Positions 1-5,999 of a DNA stretch of 7,780 nucleotides are shown one piece after another. The notes under the pieces were generated by a model. The model was given only the letters and a program-made list of their open reading frames with translations. It was not told the origin of the DNA and did no database searches. The translations under genes were made by a program, and so were the position numbers. Source of the DNA: Lysobacterales bacterium (GTDB lineage: Bacteria > Pseudomonadota > Gammaproteobacteria > Xanthomonadales > Marinicellaceae); assembly GCA_026990095.1 (NCBI GenBank), contig JALSIL010000582.1, positions 1-7,780 on the forward strand, given 5' to 3'. Within the stretch, counting starts at the first letter, position 1, and each line of letters begins with the position of its first letter.

Positions 1-947
1 GTCGCCCTATGCTTGATGGCAATCCCAAACGTTTATTGACTGTATCCGACTATATGGAAGAAGACGGCACAGAAAAACAAGTGCCACCTGAAAAGTTTGA
101 ACCGATGGTTAAACCTGATAAGTCTGATATTGACTCGCATCCTGTTTTGCTCGAAGTTAAAAACCTCAAAACATGGTTTCCCGTCAAAGGAGGATTATTT
201 GGACGCGTTCAACGCCACGTCAAAGCCGTTGATGATGTCAGCTTCGTTGTACACAAAGGCGAAACCTTAGGACTTGTCGGTGAATCAGGCTGTGGCAAAA
301 CAACACTGGGACGCACCATTTTACGTCTACAAAAAGCCACTAGCGGCGATGTTATTTATAATGGTATCAATCTTATGGATTTGGGTAAGGAAGCCATGCG
401 GAAAATGCGTTCACGCATGCAAATCATTTTTCAAGACCCCTATTCTTCACTCAATCCGCGCATGACCATTGGCGATATCATCACCGAACCTATGGCAATT
501 CACAACATTGGTGAAAGCAAAAAAGATCGCTTTGCCCGTGCCCAAGAATTAATGCACAAAGTGGATTTAAAACCCCAACATTTAAACCGATATCCACACG
601 AATTCTCAGGTGGTCAACGCCAAAGAATCTGTATTGCTCGCGCCATCGGTGTCGAACCCGAATTTATTATCTGCGACGAATCGGTTTCTGCCTTAGATGT
701 GTCAGTTCAAGCACAAGTGTTGAATCTCCTGCAAGACCTGCAACAAGACATGCACCTTACTTATATTTTTATCTCTCACGATTTATCGGTCGTCAACTAT
801 ATCTCTGATCGAGTCGGTGTTATGAACCAAGGCAAAATAGTCGAACTAGACACCGCAGAAAATATCTACAAAAACCCGCAAAGAGAATACACCAAACGAT
901 TATTGGATGCGATTCCTAAGGGCATACCAAAAGATTTGATTTTGTAA
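1..947 (+). CDS. Oligopeptide/dipeptide ABC transporter ATP-binding protein, 5'-truncated by the window edge; probable second half of a fused double ATPase
   Basis: This is the ATP-hydrolysing subunit of an Opp/Dpp-type peptide (or related solute) importer, acting on the cytoplasmic face of the inner membrane. Numbering from the ATG at 9, I see Walker A GESGCGKTT (91-99), Q-loop Q142 in FQDPYSSLNP, the signature FSGGQRQR (199-206), Walker B FIICDE (219-224), D-loop SALD (227-230), H-loop H257, and the NPQREYTKRLLDAIP tail typical of the OppF/DppF group. The frame stays open to base 3, and the first ~45 residues (RP-MLDGNPKRLLTVSDYM and an acidic stretch) resemble the linker that follows the first nucleotide-binding domain in tandem-ATPase fusions. 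The ATG at 9 is therefore probably internal, and an N-terminal ATPase domain is expected to the left; this part is inference. DESVSALD in place of the usual DEPVSALD is a known variant. The gene converges on the DUF262 gene, with 78 bases between the stops and no convincing terminator there. Confidence 0.93.
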   Translation, partial: RPMLDGNPKRLLTVSDYMEEDGTEKQVPPEKFEPMVKPDKSDIDSHPVLLEVKNLKTWFPVKGGLFGRVQRHVKAVDDVSFVVHKGETLGLVGESGCGKTTLGRTILRLQKATSGDVIYNGINLMDLGKEAMRKMRSRMQIIFQDPYSSLNPRMTIGDIITEPMAIHNIGESKKDRFARAQELMHKVDLKPQHLNRYPHEFSGGQRQRICIARAIGVEPEFIICDESVSALDVSVQAQVLNLLQDLQQDMHLTYIFISHDLSVVNYISDRVGVMNQGKIVELDTAENIYKNPQREYTKRLLDAIPKGIPKDLIL

Positions 948-1025
948 CTCTTGGCAATCAAGCACAACAAAAATTTCTCTCGTGATTGTAGATACAAGGA
1001 TGAACCTTATCCATCAAGTACTATA

Positions 1026-2708
1026 TTAATCAACTCTCCATGTTTGAACTGCATTTTCTGCTAACCACTTTTGATAATCATTTACGTTTTCTATATTCCA
1101 CTTTGAGTATGTTGAAATTTTTTGTGCGAGTTTAAAGTTTAAATTGGAGTAATATTCTTTCTTTGTTGCAAAATCATTTCGTTTTAACTCATCTTTATCA
1201 AGAATTAACATATTTCCCAACCTATCATGAATATCATGTATGTTTTCACCAAAATATTCATACCAATGTTCATCAGGGTTATATGGGCATACATGTTCTA
1301 AAACTACTTTAGTATAATCTGCCTTATTCCCAAGATGTGCTTCTATCTGAGCAAGCAAGTATTTAATTTTTTTGGGAGATTGCCTACTAGGCATTTTATG
1401 GTATTGGAATGAACTCAAGAAAGTATTATCATCGGGATATAGTTTCTTAAACTCAGTACCATTTTTAATGTGACTTGCTCTTTTGTATTCTCCTTTAAAA
1501 ATATTTACAGCCATTTTATTGTATAGTTTTTCTTGTTCGTTTGGAGATAAATGGCAAATCACATTATATCTGATTGATAAAACATATAAGTATTTAATAG
1601 TTTTACAGAACTCCTTTGAGGAAAATTTGTTAAATGCAATCATCAATACAGTCAATGGTTGTTTAATATTGAATAATCTAAGCCCTTCAAGGTAAGGTAA
1701 ACTATCTAAATAGGTATTATCTGCTAAATTTCTCCACCATGCATCTGAAGGGTTCAACAAAGAGGCGTACAATGGTGAGAACTCAGTTAGTGATTTCAAA
1801 TAGTTAATTGCCTTTTTTGGTGTATCTGCCAAAGAACGAACTGATTTAAATAGAGCTTTTTTGGTGATTAAATTTTCTTGGAAATTGTGATGGTACCTAA
1901 TGAAATCCGTAAAATTAGATTCCCCAAGTTGCGATATAATTCCAGCCCACTGTTCATCCAAATCATCTAAATCATTGTCGGGAACATCATTATTTTTTGT
2001 TACTATTGAAAATATATAATTTTTCAATAGGTCAGGAGTGGATAGTTGCACTCCTCTTGCATTTAAAGTCTCAAATATCTTATATGCATTAATATCATCT
2101 TGTACCACTATCTTTGTAAAAATCATCCCAGTTGATAACTCTTCAATAAATTTAGCTAATTCACTTCCTGTAGAACCCATGCTTTTAACTTCAAAAAATT
2201 TAAAAGCAAGATTAATTAGTTTGTTGGTTTTTGTGAGACCTCGGGTATTTGATATTTTCAAGTTTGAACAAATATACCTGAAATGGGTATTATTATTTCT
2301 ATTTAAAGATAACTTGCTATCAACACTTAATGAAATAGGATTTTTAGAGCCTATAAATCTATCTTTTAGAACAGCAATTCTTTCCTCATTATCCTTAACA
2401 TTTATTTCCTCATCAATTAAATTTTGGATTTGCTTAATAGCTGCCATAATAACTAATGACAGTGTTATTAAACGTTGCTGTCCATCTATAATTTCAAAAT
2501 CATGCTTATCAATCTGTTTTAAAACAATATAACCCATATAATGGTAATATTCATATTTTAAAGTTTCTATATCTGCCCACAAATCTTCCCATTGTTCTTG
2601 ATTCCAAGCATAGTCACGCTGGAATCTAGGAACGATATACTTCACTCCATTTCCAATCAGCTCTTGAAAAGTTTGATTTTTTGGTTCCATCAATATTAAT
2701 TTTTTCAT
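1026..2708 (-). CDS. DUF262/DUF1524 protein, GmrSD-like restriction/anti-phage nuclease
   Basis: This 560-residue protein has the architecture of single-chain GmrSD-type (type IV, modification-dependent) restriction enzymes and related phage-defence proteins. The N-terminal DUF262 part carries PRFQRDYAW (27-35) and IIDGQQRLITL (73-83, the DGQQR nucleotide-binding motif), then FETLNARGVQLSTPDLLKN (212-230), a third conserved DUF262 block. The C-terminal DUF1524 part has EHVCPYNP (471-478, candidate catalytic H472) and LGNMLIL...N...F..K...Y (497-519, with N499 and N511), the His-Asn pattern of HNH-type nucleases. In GmrSD the first half handles NTP hydrolysis and the second cuts DNA; applying that here is inference from the family. 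The start is supported by AAGAGG five to seven bases upstream of the ATG; a second ATG six codons in is possible. The gene is much more AT-rich than its neighbours: I counted 14 G+C of 60 in both 1561-1620 and 2281-2340, against 28 and 31 of 60 in two priA stretches, which suggests horizontal acquisition. No partner methylase or other defence gene lies beside it. Confidence 0.9.
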   Translation of the reverse strand: MKKLILMEPKNQTFQELIGNGVKYIVPRFQRDYAWNQEQWEDLWADIETLKYEYYHYMGYIVLKQIDKHDFEIIDGQQRLITLSLVIMAAIKQIQNLIDEEINVKDNEERIAVLKDRFIGSKNPISLSVDSKLSLNRNNNTHFRYICSNLKISNTRGLTKTNKLINLAFKFFEVKSMGSTGSELAKFIEELSTGMIFTKIVVQDDINAYKIFETLNARGVQLSTPDLLKNYIFSIVTKNNDVPDNDLDDLDEQWAGIISQLGESNFTDFIRYHHNFQENLITKKALFKSVRSLADTPKKAINYLKSLTEFSPLYASLLNPSDAWWRNLADNTYLDSLPYLEGLRLFNIKQPLTVLMIAFNKFSSKEFCKTIKYLYVLSIRYNVICHLSPNEQEKLYNKMAVNIFKGEYKRASHIKNGTEFKKLYPDDNTFLSSFQYHKMPSRQSPKKIKYLLAQIEAHLGNKADYTKVVLEHVCPYNPDEHWYEYFGENIHDIHDRLGNMLILDKDELKRNDFATKKEYYSNLNFKLAQKISTYSKWNIENVNDYQKWLAENAVQTWRVD

Positions 2709-2714
2709 TTAATC

Positions 2715-2727
2715 CTCTTAGTAAGAG
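2715..2727 (-). promoter_or_regulatory. Palindrome containing the Shine-Dalgarno sequence of the DUF262 gene
   Basis: CTCTTA-G-TAAGAG is a perfect 13-base palindrome lying seven bases before the ATG. On the transcript, CTCTT would pair with the AAGAG of the ribosome-binding site across a three-base loop, partly hiding it. The stem is short and A/U-rich, so its effect could be slight. Confidence 0.3.
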
Positions 2728-2752
2728 ATAGAAATATAAAATCAATTCTATC
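2727..2752. repeat. Inverted repeat over the putative start site of the DUF262 gene (operator candidate)
   Basis: GATAGAA (2727-2733) and TTCTATC (2746-2752) are perfect 7-base inverted copies separated by 12 bases. The right arm covers the putative -10 hexamer and the centre falls about where transcription would start, a position suited to a repressor operator. With AT-rich sequence and short arms, chance is a real alternative. Confidence 0.3.
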
Positions 2753-2773
2753 ACATCATGACTATATTCCCAA
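2745..2773 (-). promoter_or_regulatory. Candidate sigma-70 promoter of the DUF262/DUF1524 gene
   Basis: On the minus strand, TTGGGA (2768-2773, four of six to the -35 consensus) is followed after exactly 17 bases by TAGAAT (2745-2750, five of six to the -10 consensus). Transcription would begin near 2738 and give a leader of about 30 bases ending in the AAGAGG ribosome site. This would let the gene be expressed apart from priA, although no terminator is visible after priA and read-through remains possible. Confidence 0.4.
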
Positions 2774-2789
2774 TTATAGAAATTTATAT

Positions 2790-4982
2790 TCAACTCAAAT
2801 TAATCGGATCTAAATCTAAGCTCCAGATGATATTGTTGCAGATTTTATTGTTTCTTAGAAAATACACGATGTGCGATAGGCTTTGGTGCAGGGATTTGCG
2901 GTCGTTGCCGTTGAAGATGAGTTGCATTTGGTATTGACCCATTTTTTTGTACATGGGTGCAGGAATTGGTCCCATGATAGAAACGGTTGGGTTTTGGTTT
3001 GTGTTAGTTAAAATGTTATCAAAAAAATCTTCTAGTTGTTTTTCATTACGCGAGCGGGCACGGATAATTGCCATAAAACTGGCTGGAGGAAAGCCCACTT
3101 CTGTGCGTTGTTGCAATTCGTGGTGGGCATAATCTTCGTAACTCTTACCAAGCAGTAGTTTAAAAAACTCGTGTTCAGGGCACTGACTTTGGATAATTAC
3201 TTTGCCGATTTTATCCTTACGCCCTGCTCGCCCTGAGACTTGTATCATTAATTGCGACAAGTGTTCGGTGGCACGAAAATCCAAAGAGAAAAAGCTGTTA
3301 TCGACATTAACAATTACCACCAATGTCAAATTGGGGAAATCATGTCCCTTGGATAACATTTGTGTGCCAACCATAACACAGGGAATACCTGATTTGATTT
3401 CATCCACCGTGCGTTGCCATTGATTGGGCGTTTTAACCGTGTCTCTGTCAACGCGAATGACCTTTGCATCTTTTAAGTTGTTTTCAATGCCCACGTGAAT
3501 TTTTTCTGTACCGACACCCATGGTTTCGACTTTTTGTGAACCACATTCGGGGCAAAATTCGGGTATGCCGTAGACTCGTTCGCAATGATGGCAGCGTAAA
3601 CGGTTTATGTGTTTGTGGTAGGTTACGTAAGTATCGCATTCGTCGCATTCTGCCACCCAGCCACAGTCATTACAGGTTAATTTGGGTGACCATCCACGAC
3701 GATTAAGAAATACTAAGGCTTGATTGCCTTTCTGAATTTCTGCATCAATTTGTTGCAACACCACTTTGGATAAACCTTTTTGCATTTTATGTGAGCGCAC
3801 ATCCAGCACTTGAATGGATGGCAAATCTTGTTTATTGGTGCGTTGCCGCAATCGCAACCATTTGTATTTTCCTAGCTTGGCATTATTAAAAGTTTCCAGT
3901 GATGGTGTAGCAGAACCCAAAATAACGGGGATATTTTCCAACTTTCCGCGCATAACGGCTAAGTCACGAGCGGAGTAACGGAAACCGTCTTGTTGTTTAA
4001 AACTTAGGTCATGTTCTTCATCGACTATTATCATGGCAAGATTTTTAAACGGTGTAAAGATTCCTGAACGGGTGGCAACAATCACATCAATTTCACCCAA
4101 TTTAGCCTTCTGCCACGCTCTGGCACGAGCGATTGCGGTCAATCCCGAGTGAAAAACTGCCACACGCCCCTGTATGCGATGGGCAAATTCATGAAACAAT
4201 TGCGGCGTGAGACCAATTTCAGGAACGAGCACCAGTGCTTGCTTGTCTTGATTAACCAGTTCTTTTACCAAACGAATATAAATTTCTGTCTTGCCCGAGC
4301 CCGTTATGCCATCCAATAAAAAAGCTTCAAAACCATTAACGTGTGAAATCGTTTTGACTGCCACATCTTGGTCGTCAGTTAAGGTGAAATCTGGATCTTT
4401 CGGTGGCTGAGCATCAACAAAACATAAGTCAGATTTGATTAATGCTTCTTTTTTCAGCAACGCATTGCAATGCACCGATGCCCCCTTTTCAATGTGACTC
4501 ATTTGTCTGCTTTGCAAGGGGCCATTTTCTTGCAGGTATTTAAAGATATTTTGTTGCTTTTCGCTCTTAAATCGAGTCCTTATTTCATCCTGAGTTAATC
4601 GTTGTTTAACTTGCCACCATATTTCCTTTGGCAAAGGCGGGTTTTCGGTATTTTTAAACCATTTTGGAACTCCAGTAAAAATCACTTCGCCCAATGGCAT
4701 TAAGTAGTAACGATGCACCTGATGCATAAACTTTAGCACTTTAGGCGTCATAAACTCCGAGGAGTCCAAAACCTTAAGGATGGTTTTTAAATTTTTAGTA
4801 AACTCGCCGCCATGAGTTGCAATCACAATCGCCACCATTTTTTTATTCCGAAATGGCACAACAACGCGTTTGCCAATGCTAATTGAGTCCATGGCTATTG
4901 CATCTGGCACAAGATAGCTTAATCCATCCGCAAAAGGAACTGGCAATGCAACTTGAATGGTATTTTGGTGAAGTGATGACAT
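2790..4982 (-). CDS. priA: Primosomal protein N' (replication restart helicase PriA)
   Basis: PriA is a 3'-to-5' superfamily 2 DNA helicase that recognises stalled forks and D-loops and starts reassembly of the replisome by loading DnaB through PriB/DnaT or PriC. At 730 residues it matches the usual length (about 730). The N-terminal DNA-binding part occupies roughly residues 5-105. The helicase core has Walker A GITGSGKT (225-232), Walker B DEEH (321-324), GSATP (356-360), GTQMLSKGHDFP (539-550) and motif VI QVSGRAGR (581-588). A two-zinc cluster is inserted between the helicase lobes with all eight cysteines present: C437, C440, C446, C449, C464, C467, C477 and C480. No key residue is missing. 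The ATG at 4982 gives a normal N-terminus, but I see no clear Shine-Dalgarno sequence before it. The gene is divergent from the sigma-factor operon across a 447-base gap full of DnaA-box sequences. The DUF262 gene follows 81 bases downstream on the same strand. Confidence 0.97.
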   Translation of the reverse strand: MSSLHQNTIQVALPVPFADGLSYLVPDAIAMDSISIGKRVVVPFRNKKMVAIVIATHGGEFTKNLKTILKVLDSSEFMTPKVLKFMHQVHRYYLMPLGEVIFTGVPKWFKNTENPPLPKEIWWQVKQRLTQDEIRTRFKSEKQQNIFKYLQENGPLQSRQMSHIEKGASVHCNALLKKEALIKSDLCFVDAQPPKDPDFTLTDDQDVAVKTISHVNGFEAFLLDGITGSGKTEIYIRLVKELVNQDKQALVLVPEIGLTPQLFHEFAHRIQGRVAVFHSGLTAIARARAWQKAKLGEIDVIVATRSGIFTPFKNLAMIIVDEEHDLSFKQQDGFRYSARDLAVMRGKLENIPVILGSATPSLETFNNAKLGKYKWLRLRQRTNKQDLPSIQVLDVRSHKMQKGLSKVVLQQIDAEIQKGNQALVFLNRRGWSPKLTCNDCGWVAECDECDTYVTYHKHINRLRCHHCERVYGIPEFCPECGSQKVETMGVGTEKIHVGIENNLKDAKVIRVDRDTVKTPNQWQRTVDEIKSGIPCVMVGTQMLSKGHDFPNLTLVVIVNVDNSFFSLDFRATEHLSQLMIQVSGRAGRKDKIGKVIIQSQCPEHEFFKLLLGKSYEDYAHHELQQRTEVGFPPASFMAIIRARSRNEKQLEDFFDNILTNTNQNPTVSIMGPIPAPMYKKMGQYQMQLIFNGNDRKSLHQSLSHIVYFLRNNKICNNIIWSLDLDPINLS

Positions 4983-5115
4983 AAGGGTATGTTAATTTAT
5001 TCGACCAATAAAACAAGCCTTATTTTTTAAAATTAACAATCAAGACCTTAGAGCAAAAAGTTAGATTTTTTCTACAAACCTGCCCTAAGTTGTTGTTTTA
5101 ATATCTTATTACGAC

Positions 5116-5124
5116 TTATCCACA
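5116..5124 (+). promoter_or_regulatory. DnaA box 1, TTATCCACA
   Basis: This is an exact match to the high-affinity box TTATCCACA. Together with its flanking C and G it forms the left arm (CTTATCCACAG, 5115-5125) of a perfect 11-base inverted repeat whose right arm is box 3 (5141-5151). Confidence 0.75.
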
Positions 5125-5129
5125 GAAAT

Positions 5130-5138
5130 TGTGAATAA
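5130..5138 (-). promoter_or_regulatory. DnaA box 2, TTATTCACA
   Basis: TGTGAATAA on the plus strand is an exact TTATNCACA box on the minus strand. It lies between the two arms of the inverted repeat, five bases from box 1 and three bases from box 3, and points the same way as box 3. Confidence 0.7.
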
Positions 5139-5141
5139 GTC

Positions 5142-5150
5142 TGTGGATAA
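5142..5150 (-). promoter_or_regulatory. DnaA box 3, TTATCCACA
   Basis: TGTGGATAA on the plus strand is an exact high-affinity box on the minus strand, and mirrors box 1 across 15 bases. Three boxes within 35 bases would favour cooperative DnaA binding. Confidence 0.75.
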
Positions 5151-5200
5151 GTTACAATTTACCCTCTAAAAATACAGCTATAATAACAAACTCTTCAATT

Positions 5201-5217
5201 TGGTTAAACTTTAACCA
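5201..5217. repeat. Perfect 17-base palindrome, operator-like
   Basis: TGGTTAAA-C-TTTAACCA has perfect 8-base arms around a single central base. It lies between the first three DnaA boxes and box 4. It could be an operator for a dimeric regulator of the neighbouring transcripts or part of an origin structure; I do not recognise a regulator with this site. Confidence 0.4.
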
Positions 5218-5223
5218 TTAACA

Positions 5224-5232
5224 TTATTCACT
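5224..5232 (+). promoter_or_regulatory. DnaA box 4 (8 of 9), TTATTCACT
   Basis: This differs from TTATTCACA only at the last base. It lies four bases left of the IHF match, and pairing of a DnaA box with an adjacent IHF site is also found in the E. coli origin. Alone, a one-mismatch box would be weak evidence. Confidence 0.45.
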
Positions 5233-5236
5233 TATA

Positions 5237-5249
5237 TATCAATACGTTA
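5237..5249 (+). promoter_or_regulatory. IHF-binding site consensus match
   Basis: TATCAATACGTTA fits every defined position of the IHF consensus WATCAANNNNTTR. IHF bends DNA sharply and helps DnaA open origins. The site is flanked by AT-rich sequence, as real IHF sites usually are. The consensus has only nine defined positions, so occupancy is not proven. Confidence 0.5.
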
Positions 5250-5319
5250 TAAAGTGTTAATAAAAAATACTTGTAACAACAATCTTAAACTATCATCATC
5301 TCCACATAAAAATGAGTTT

Positions 5320-5328
5320 TGTGCATAA
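5320..5328 (-). promoter_or_regulatory. DnaA box 5, TTATGCACA
   Basis: TGTGCATAA on the plus strand is an exact TTATNCACA box on the minus strand. It is the rightmost box and is followed by a very AT-rich stretch (5329-5365), a possible unwinding element. Confidence 0.6.
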
Positions 5329-5347
5329 ACTCTGATGAATATTTTAT

Positions 5348-5365
5348 TTTACACTCTATTGTAAA
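5348..5365. repeat. Dyad TTTACA-N6-TGTAAA upstream of the sigma-factor gene
   Basis: TTTACA (5348-5353) and TGTAAA (5360-5365) are perfect inverted arms around CTCTAT. The site is 65 bases before the sigma-factor ATG, a usual distance for an operator, and also borders the AT-rich end of the DnaA-box region. I cannot assign a regulator. Confidence 0.3.
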
Positions 5366-5429
5366 CCATAAATGCCAGCCAGCGTTAAAGAGACAACTAT
5401 TAATAAAGCACTCTCATTCATGACATGTT

Positions 5430-5999
5430 ATGATTACGACAACAATCAATCAAACCGCTATTGAATCAATGGATAATACGGCACGACTTAACCAATTTTT
5501 TATTGCGCATGAAAAAAAAGCTTATGCCATTGCTTTTATGTCATTAAAGAATCAAGAAGATGCGTTGGATGTTGTGCAAGATGTGATGATTAAATTTGTG
5601 CAGAAATACTCCAAAAAAGACCGTTCTTGCTGGGAAGCTTTGTTTTATCGCATGATTCATAATCGAGTAACCGATTTCCATCGCACCAATGCAAAGAAAA
5701 AGACATTATTTGGATTTCTAATGGCAAATGAAGAACATGATAAACCTCTTAGAGAAGTTGAAGACACAAATCAAATTGACATCATTAACCAAATAAATAA
5801 CGAAATGACACTTTCACACTTACAAGTCGCTTTAAACGACTTACCAACAAGGCAATTACAATCTTTTATGTGTCGCATTTGGGAAGGTCTATCCGTGTCT
5901 GAAACTGCACAATCAATGAAATGCTCGCAAGGCAGTGTTAAAACACACCTTTACCGAGCACTCTCTAATTTACGTTCAAAGGTGAACACAAATGAATAA
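5430..5999 (+). CDS. RNA polymerase sigma factor, ECF (sigma-70 family group 4)
   Basis: This 189-residue protein directs RNA polymerase to a small set of promoters. Region 2 covers about residues 20-86 (FFIAHEKKAYAIAFMSLKNQ, then EDALDVVQDVMIKF at 43-56 and FYRMIHNRVTDFHR at 72-85), with the usual -10-recognition helices. A linker of about 40 residues leads to region 4 (about 131-184), whose helix-turn-helix reads EGLSVSETAQSMKCSQGSVKT (152-172) followed by HLYRALSNLR. No region 1.1 or region 3 is present, as in ECF factors. The stop overlaps the start of the next gene by 8 bases, so the pair is translationally coupled, the usual sigma/anti-sigma arrangement. No Shine-Dalgarno sequence is visible before the ATG at 5430; the in-frame ATG at 5469 (residue 14) has none either and would still leave region 2 whole. 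Its target promoters and inducing signal are unknown. Confidence 0.92.
   Translation: MITTTINQTAIESMDNTARLNQFFIAHEKKAYAIAFMSLKNQEDALDVVQDVMIKFVQKYSKKDRSCWEALFYRMIHNRVTDFHRTNAKKKTLFGFLMANEEHDKPLREVEDTNQIDIINQINNEMTLSHLQVALNDLPTRQLQSFMCRIWEGLSVSETAQSMKCSQGSVKTHLYRALSNLRSKVNTNE

Larger units (their letters stand above)
4983..5429. other. Gene-free AT-rich region with DnaA-box cluster; candidate replication origin (oriC-like)
   Basis: No credible gene lies in this gap between divergent priA and the sigma operon. It holds four exact TTATNCACA DnaA boxes (5116-5124 plus; 5130-5138, 5142-5150 and 5320-5328 minus), one 8-of-9 box (5224-5232 plus), an exact IHF consensus match at 5237-5249, a 17-base palindrome at 5201-5217, and AT-rich stretches (for example 5241-5280 and 5329-5365) that could unwind. 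A TATAAT at 5179-5184 with TTTACC 15 bases upstream is a possible rightward promoter just beyond the first three boxes. In a sequence of this composition I estimate about 0.5 exact boxes per whole window by chance, so four within 213 bases is far from random. Known origins combine DnaA boxes, IHF and an AT-rich unwinding element in this way. Against it, no dnaA, dnaN, mnmG or rpmH is visible, and I noticed no GATC site in the gap. A DnaA-titration site or DnaA control of priA and the sigma operon would look similar. Confidence 0.5.

Noticed and set aside
948..1025. Possible terminator between the convergent ABC and DUF262 genes (CAATCA at 955-960 and TGATTG at 983-988)
   Set aside because: The arms are only six bases with a loop of 22 and no adjacent T-run on either strand, so it does not look like an intrinsic terminator.
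2038..2532. Open plus-strand frame of 164 codons antisense to the DUF262 gene
   Set aside because: It is fully inside the strongly supported minus-strand gene, has no recognisable motif and arises from the AT-rich antisense sequence.
5115..5328. Plasmid-type iteron origin
   Set aside because: The boxes are in mixed orientation and uneven spacing rather than tandem direct repeats, and there is no rep gene; the neighbours are chromosomal.
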